DNA of 8,307 nucleotides, taken from Planctomycetota bacterium (GTDB lineage: Bacteria; Planctomycetota; Phycisphaerae; Phycisphaerales; Phycisphaeraceae). Of this stretch, positions 4,921 through 8,307 are shown piece by piece (position 1 is the stretch's first letter; every line of letters starts with the position of its first letter). The notes below the pieces were generated by a model. The model had not been told where the DNA came from, searched no databases, and saw nothing but the letters and a program-made list of their open reading frames with translations. The position numbers and the translations under genes are program-made. Location of the stretch: contig JAJUHR010000065.1 of the NCBI GenBank assembly GCA_029267795.1, positions 1 to 8,307 on the forward strand. The letters are read 5' to 3'.

Positions 4921-7467
4921 TTAATCCTCCACTTCCACCGACGCCAGCCCCAAGTCGGCCGATCCGGCGACAGTGAAGCTCTCGCTGCCGAGCCCGGGTG
5001 CGATCGCCCGCGCGGTGGCGGTCACCCGGTTGGTTTGGCGGACAATCCCGACCTCGGGCACCGCCCAGAGCGTCATCTGATCCGACTCCGTCACGGTCAG
5101 CAGCAGATCCACCCCCAGCGAAGGGACGTTTACCGTGGCGGTGGCCTCCAACTCCTGCAAGAGACCGATCTTGGCGGCCAGGTACGTGTCCAGCGACACC
5201 GTCACCTGCTCGTGCCCGATCAGCTGCGTCCGGACGCTAGCCGTGCCGTTCAACACCGCGACCAGGGGGTCGTCGTCGAGTTCCGGGTCGATGATGGTGA
5301 TCTGCCCGGTGATCGCGGCGCTGTCCTGGTGCAGCTCGCCGAGGACCAAAGCCGGCGGCGCTACCTGAAGGTCGTCGATGTCCAACTCGAAGCCAATCGA
5401 AAAATCATCGTCGGATTCGTCCGGCTCCAACCCGATATGCAGTAGGAACACCCCGGTGTCGTCGAAAAACCAGACGACGTGGTCGTTTTCCAGCAGGTCT
5501 TCAGCGTCCACTTCCAGGTCGTCGTCGTCGTCACCGTCATCTGGGTCCTCTACCGACGTCACGTCATCTTCGACTGCGAACCCCAGACGCCCGCCGATCT
5601 CCTCGGTCCCTTCCACGGTGCGGCTGAACTCGATGGCCCCCGTGTCACGGCCGACCGCGACCTCGCCCTCATAGTTCCACGTGGTGCCCACCTGATCGAA
5701 CAGCAGCAGGTCTTCCAGGGCGTACAACTCCTCGGTTTCGGAGGAGAACAGGCTGCCGCCGGTCAGGCTGACAAACCCACCGGGCGTGCGGATGCGCGTC
5801 GCGCCGCCGATATTCATGCTGCCGCCGGTGCTCTGATCGGCGACGGAGACAAACTCGTCGAGGCTAATCAGCGTGGCGTCGCCGTCGATTTCCAGCTCGT
5901 CACGGAGCTTGCCGATCCTCAGCCGCACCGCGTCCCCGTGGATGTGGGCTTCCTCCGAGAGCGTCCCCAGGATCAGCAGGTGGGTCAGGATCGTTTCATC
6001 GGAAGGCTCTTCCGGGTCGCCGACGGTCAGGATCGCCCCGAAGTCGCCCTCGATGCCGCTCCGGCGGTTGCCGGTGGTGATCAGGGCGGTGATCTCGCCC
6101 GCCGTCAGCGAACCCTCGAGCCACCGCAGGGCTCGCACCACGCCCAGGCTATCCTCAACCTCGACTTCTGCGTCAGCCACGTCGGACAGGTTCAGCAGGG
6201 TCAGGCCTCCCAGCACGTCCAACCCCCAGCCGTCGACCTCGCCGCGGACGATGATCCTGCCCGCGTCGCCCTCGATCTCCCACGTGGCGTCGCCGAGCCC
6301 GCCGAAGACGATCGCCACCAGCAGCGTCGCGGCGTCCTCGTCCGAGCCGCTCAAATCCAGGTTGGCTTCGAAGTCGCCCTCCACGTCGTCCACCCGATTG
6401 CCGCGGGCGATGATCCGGCCGATCGATGGAGCGGAAACCGTGTCGGCCACGTCGTCGGTGTCGATCAGCTCGGAGAGGATCAGCGAGTTGATCGGCATAT
6501 CCGAGTCGATGCTCAGGTCCGAAGCCCGGTCCAGCAGGATCAGCGTCGAAGCGTTCTCGTCGTCCGAAGGCCCGATCTCGATCGTCGACGGCCCCTCGAC
6601 GTCGTCGAGGATCAGGCGACGCACCCCGCCGGAGAACGTCGCGTCGCCGATCAGATCCACGTTCTTGCCGATGAACCCGCCCAAGGGATCGGGGGCGGTG
6701 ATGCCCCCTAGCTCGAACTGGCCGTCGCCGCCGCGAACCGCCACAATCGCCTGGCTGGTCGATTCAGTGTCCGTGAACGTGACGTTCCACAGCCTCCCCT
6801 CCGTGCGCCCGATCTCGCCGAAGCCGGGGCCCGCGAGCGTGAACGTGGCCATCAGGCCATCATCCTCGACCACCGTCAGCCGGTTCGGACGCAACCTGCC
6901 GGGCACGTTGCCGAAACGCCAGACCAGCTCAGCTGCGACGTTCTCTTCGTCCAGATTCTCGGTGATCAGGTTGTTCCCGGGCTCTTCGTCAGCCCCCTCA
7001 TCGGCTGTAATCCTGCCGATTAAAAAATACGCACCGGGCGGAAGACTTTCCTCATCAAATGGCACCGTCGCCCGAACATTGAAAGCCCTGGACTGCCCCG
7101 GCTCCAGCAGGATCCGCTGATTCTCCAGGCTTCCAATCAGCGCGTCGCCACCCTCGCCCTCATCCAAAACCAAGTCCGCCGACGCGAACACCTCCAGGCT
7201 GACCGTCCCGTTGGACGCCGATTCGTCCGCCACTTCCACGACGATCGGCACCGTCAACACGTCCCCCGGCACCAGCGGGCTGTCCAGCCCAAACCCCTCG
7301 CCAAAGAACCCCACCAAGTCGGCGTGCAGCATCACCCGCGGCTCCAGCGGTTCCAGACGAGCAGGGGCCGCCCCGCTGCCCTCGCGCCCGATCTCGCTAT
7401 CCCAACCGAGCGACCGCAAGCTCGACGAAACCCACCGACGCAGCCGATCCAATCCCTTCATCGTCAT
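4921..7467 (-). CDS. LEPR-motif (LEPR-XLL-like) large acidic probable surface protein with CARDB-like domain
   Basis: This 848-residue, very acidic protein is probably exported. The N-terminus has a basic stretch (KGLDRLRRW) followed by the planctomycete LEPR motif LEPLEPRVMLHAD (38-50), but no obvious hydrophobic signal-peptide core. Residues about 65-170 look like a CARDB-type beta-sandwich: PGDVLTVPIVVEV, then LLEPGQSRAFNV, then LPPGAYFLIGRITAD, then EEPGNNLITEN. A long region (about 190-620) is built of short beta-strand-like units rich in Gly, Asp, Ile and Leu. It includes two related blocks, GNRVDDVEGDFEANL (356-370) and GNRRSGIEGDFGAIL (466-480), which suggests a beta-solenoid-like repeat. 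An Asp/Glu-rich linker (633-662) leads to a C-terminal beta-rich part. There is no PEP-CTERM tail, LPxTG motif or membrane helix at the C-terminus. The ATG at 7467 has GGAGG seven bases upstream (7475-7479). The biological role is unknown. Confidence 0.88.
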   Translation of the reverse strand: MTMKGLDRLRRWVSSSLRSLGWDSEIGREGSGAAPARLEPLEPRVMLHADLVGFFGEGFGLDSPLVPGDVLTVPIVVEVADESASNGTVSLEVFASADLVLDEGEGGDALIGSLENQRILLEPGQSRAFNVRATVPFDEESLPPGAYFLIGRITADEGADEEPGNNLITENLDEENVAAELVWRFGNVPGRLRPNRLTVVEDDGLMATFTLAGPGFGEIGRTEGRLWNVTFTDTESTSQAIVAVRGGDGQFELGGITAPDPLGGFIGKNVDLIGDATFSGGVRRLILDDVEGPSTIEIGPSDDENASTLILLDRASDLSIDSDMPINSLILSELIDTDDVADTVSAPSIGRIIARGNRVDDVEGDFEANLDLSGSDEDAATLLVAIVFGGLGDATWEIEGDAGRIIVRGEVDGWGLDVLGGLTLLNLSDVADAEVEVEDSLGVVRALRWLEGSLTAGEITALITTGNRRSGIEGDFGAILTVGDPEEPSDETILTHLLILGTLSEEAHIHGDAVRLRIGKLRDELEIDGDATLISLDEFVSVADQSTGGSMNIGGATRIRTPGGFVSLTGGSLFSSETEELYALEDLLLFDQVGTTWNYEGEVAVGRDTGAIEFSRTVEGTEEIGGRLGFAVEDDVTSVEDPDDGDDDDDLEVDAEDLLENDHVVWFFDDTGVFLLHIGLEPDESDDDFSIGFELDIDDLQVAPPALVLGELHQDSAAITGQITIIDPELDDDPLVAVLNGTASVRTQLIGHEQVTVSLDTYLAAKIGLLQELEATATVNVPSLGVDLLLTVTESDQMTLWAVPEVGIVRQTNRVTATARAIAPGLGSESFTVAGSADLGLASVEVED

Positions 7468-7474
7468 GGCATCG

Positions 7475-7479
7475 CCTCC
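7475..7479 (-). promoter_or_regulatory. Strong ribosome binding site for the LEPR gene
   Basis: Minus-strand GGAGG, seven bases before the ATG at 7467. It decides for this start over the in-frame ATG two codons further in (7461). Confidence 0.7.
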
Positions 7480-7609
7480 GTAAGGTCCGATGTAGTTACG
7501 ACCCCGATCCGCCGAACGCTAAGCCCCGGTGAGTGCTGCTATGGATAGGGTAAGCCCAGGACGCCCCAACAAGAACTTATTTATTCGCCCGATGCGTGTT
7601 CCTCCCCGA

Positions 7610-7639
7610 CTAATAGAGACTATTTTATCAAGAACTCAA
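7610..7639 (-). promoter_or_regulatory. Candidate promoter of the LEPR gene
   Basis: Two overlapping readings are possible on the minus strand. One is an extended -10, TGATAAAAT (7622-7630), with a TGn element and five of six -10 matches. The other is TTGAGT (7634-7639) with TATTAG (7610-7615) at an 18-base spacing. Either gives a leader of roughly 130-150 bases. A small dyad, AATAG-AGA-CTATT (7612-7624), overlaps both and could be an operator. Confidence 0.35.
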
Positions 7640-7722
7640 TTCATCAGCGGAGCAAACACTGCCCGGCACAAAGTGGCCTCATCCCCACCGGAGCATGAAC
7701 CGGGGTGCCCGATGTAAACAAA

Positions 7723-7745
7723 GACCCCCCGATATCGGGGGGGTC
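7723..7745 (-). terminator. Intrinsic terminator of the VPLPA-CTERM protein gene
   Basis: The palindrome CCCCCCGATATCGGGGGG (7725-7742), extended by GA/TC with one bulged G, lies about 37 bp past the stop of the rightmost gene. Reading the minus strand, the stem is followed by the T-rich run TCTTTGTTT. This is the classical layout of a Rho-independent terminator. Confidence 0.82.
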
Positions 7746-7781
7746 GGTGGTTAACTCGATTTTTAGATCATTCAGCGGTTT

Positions 7782-8307
7782 TCAGCTCTTGCGGCTCCGG
7801 GCCCTGCCGATCACGCCCAATCCCCCCAGCAGGGTCATCCCCATCCATGCAGCCGCGGGCAGCGGAACCACACGCGCTTTGACGTTCGTGAATGAAAAGA
7901 CCGTATCGTCGTAGTCGCGATCGCCGCCGCCATAAAGGTCCTCAAAACCGACCGAAGTTTCCCCTGGCGCAAAGCTATCGTTCACAATCGCGTGGGGGAT
8001 TCCGTCGGGGTTCCTCGATCCCGGGCCGGTATAGAAGTTCTGCCCCGTATTCACTACATACAGACGGAAAATCAGCTCCGTGCCCGCCGTGAAGAAGCCC
8101 AAATCGACGGTGTCGCCAGGGCTGTTCAGGTGATTATGAAAGATCCTTCCCAAGCTGTTGGACGGCGAATCCAGGTACAACTCGTTGTCGTATCCCGCAG
8201 CCTGGCTGATGAACTTGGCGATCACGTTCCCGTCAGAAGCAACGACGGCGTTGCCACCCAGAACGGATGCCGCCATCGCCTGACTGGATACCGCGCCCGC
8301 AGCCAAA
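7782..8307 (-). CDS. DUF4114-like exported protein with VPLPA-type PEP-CTERM sorting tail (5' end cut by window)
   Basis: The frame is open to the right edge, giving 174 visible residues. The first visible residues, LAAGAVSSQAMA then ASVLGG, look like the end of a Sec signal peptide with cleavage after the AMA (about residue 12). The start codon is therefore probably a short way beyond the window. The body has the DUF4114-type pattern: FTAGTELIFRLYVVNTG (72-88), then a GSRNPDGIPHA stretch (96-106), then VGFEDLYGGGDRDYDDTVFSF (119-139). The acidic GGGDRDYDD loop could bind calcium, which is only an inference. The C-terminus is VPLPAAAW (147-154), a hydrophobic helix (MGMTLLGGLGVIG), and a basic end RARSRKS. 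This matches the VPLPA variant of PEP-CTERM tails handled by exosortases. Expected fate is export, cleavage of the tail and release or anchoring at the surface. No exosortase gene is in the window. Confidence 0.88.
   Translation of the reverse strand, partial: LAAGAVSSQAMAASVLGGNAVVASDGNVIAKFISQAAGYDNELYLDSPSNSLGRIFHNHLNSPGDTVDLGFFTAGTELIFRLYVVNTGQNFYTGPGSRNPDGIPHAIVNDSFAPGETSVGFEDLYGGGDRDYDDTVFSFTNVKARVVPLPAAAWMGMTLLGGLGVIGRARSRKS

Larger units (their letters stand above)
7468..7724. other. Intergenic region upstream of the LEPR gene
   Basis: Non-coding DNA between the LEPR gene start and the terminator of the neighbouring gene. The part from 7571 to 7660 is about 41% GC by hand count, clearly lower than the coding DNA around it, and is the likely promoter/leader of the LEPR gene. 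I see no tRNA and no riboswitch signature that I recognise. Short plus-strand frames here have no recognisable protein features. Confidence 0.55.

Noticed and set aside
5479..6711. Long plus-strand open frames opposite the LEPR gene (also 5873-7120)
   Set aside because: Compositionally biased products (Asp/Gln/Arg-rich or Ser-rich) that mirror the acidic LEPR protein. The minus frame has the ribosome binding site and recognised motifs.
7640..7700. GTGCCGGGCAGTGTTTGCTCC-like stretch on the minus strand considered as a c-di-GMP riboswitch
   Set aside because: The conserved core elements and the paired stems of the known class I riboswitch are not present.

Overview
The window is GC-rich bacterial DNA and most likely comes from a planctomycete, probably of the Phycisphaerae type. 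Two exported-protein signatures support this. One is an LEPR-type N-terminal motif (LEPLEPRVMLHAD) on a large acidic protein. The other is a VPLPA-type PEP-CTERM tail on a DUF4114-like protein. This placement is an inference from protein motifs; there is no rRNA or other phylogenetic marker in the window.

Layout from left to right. Positions 1-1463 (minus strand) hold the first 487 codons of a GspE/PilB-type assembly ATPase, cut by the window edge. Its start codon overlaps the stop codon of a 111-residue STAS-domain protein (1463-1798, minus), so the two form a translationally coupled pair. A 375-bp gap without a convincing gene follows. Next come a small 84-residue protein of unknown function (2174-2428, minus) and the 23S rRNA/tRNA methyltransferase RlmN (2514-3650, minus). 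Divergent from rlmN across about 70 bp is pyrD, a class 1B dihydroorotate dehydrogenase (3721-4731, plus).

The pyrD gene converges on the LEPR protein gene (4921-7467, minus). The gap between them carries a perfect 17-bp tandem repeat directly abutting a perfect 15-bp-stem hairpin, probably a terminator serving both sides. Upstream of the LEPR gene lies a 314-bp non-coding stretch. It contains an AT-rich patch with promoter-like sequences and the intrinsic terminator of the last gene. That gene (7782 to the right edge, minus) encodes the VPLPA-CTERM/DUF4114-like exported protein; its N-terminus is cut by the window edge inside an apparent signal peptide.

Two themes run through the window: housekeeping functions (RlmN, PyrD), and cell-surface or secretion functions (STAS plus assembly ATPase on the left, two probable exported proteins on the right). 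I see no CRISPR array, mobile element, tRNA, rRNA or clear defence system. The points most worth a second look are the STAS/ATPase coupling, the domain architecture and export route of the LEPR protein, and the repeat-hairpin element between pyrD and the LEPR gene.
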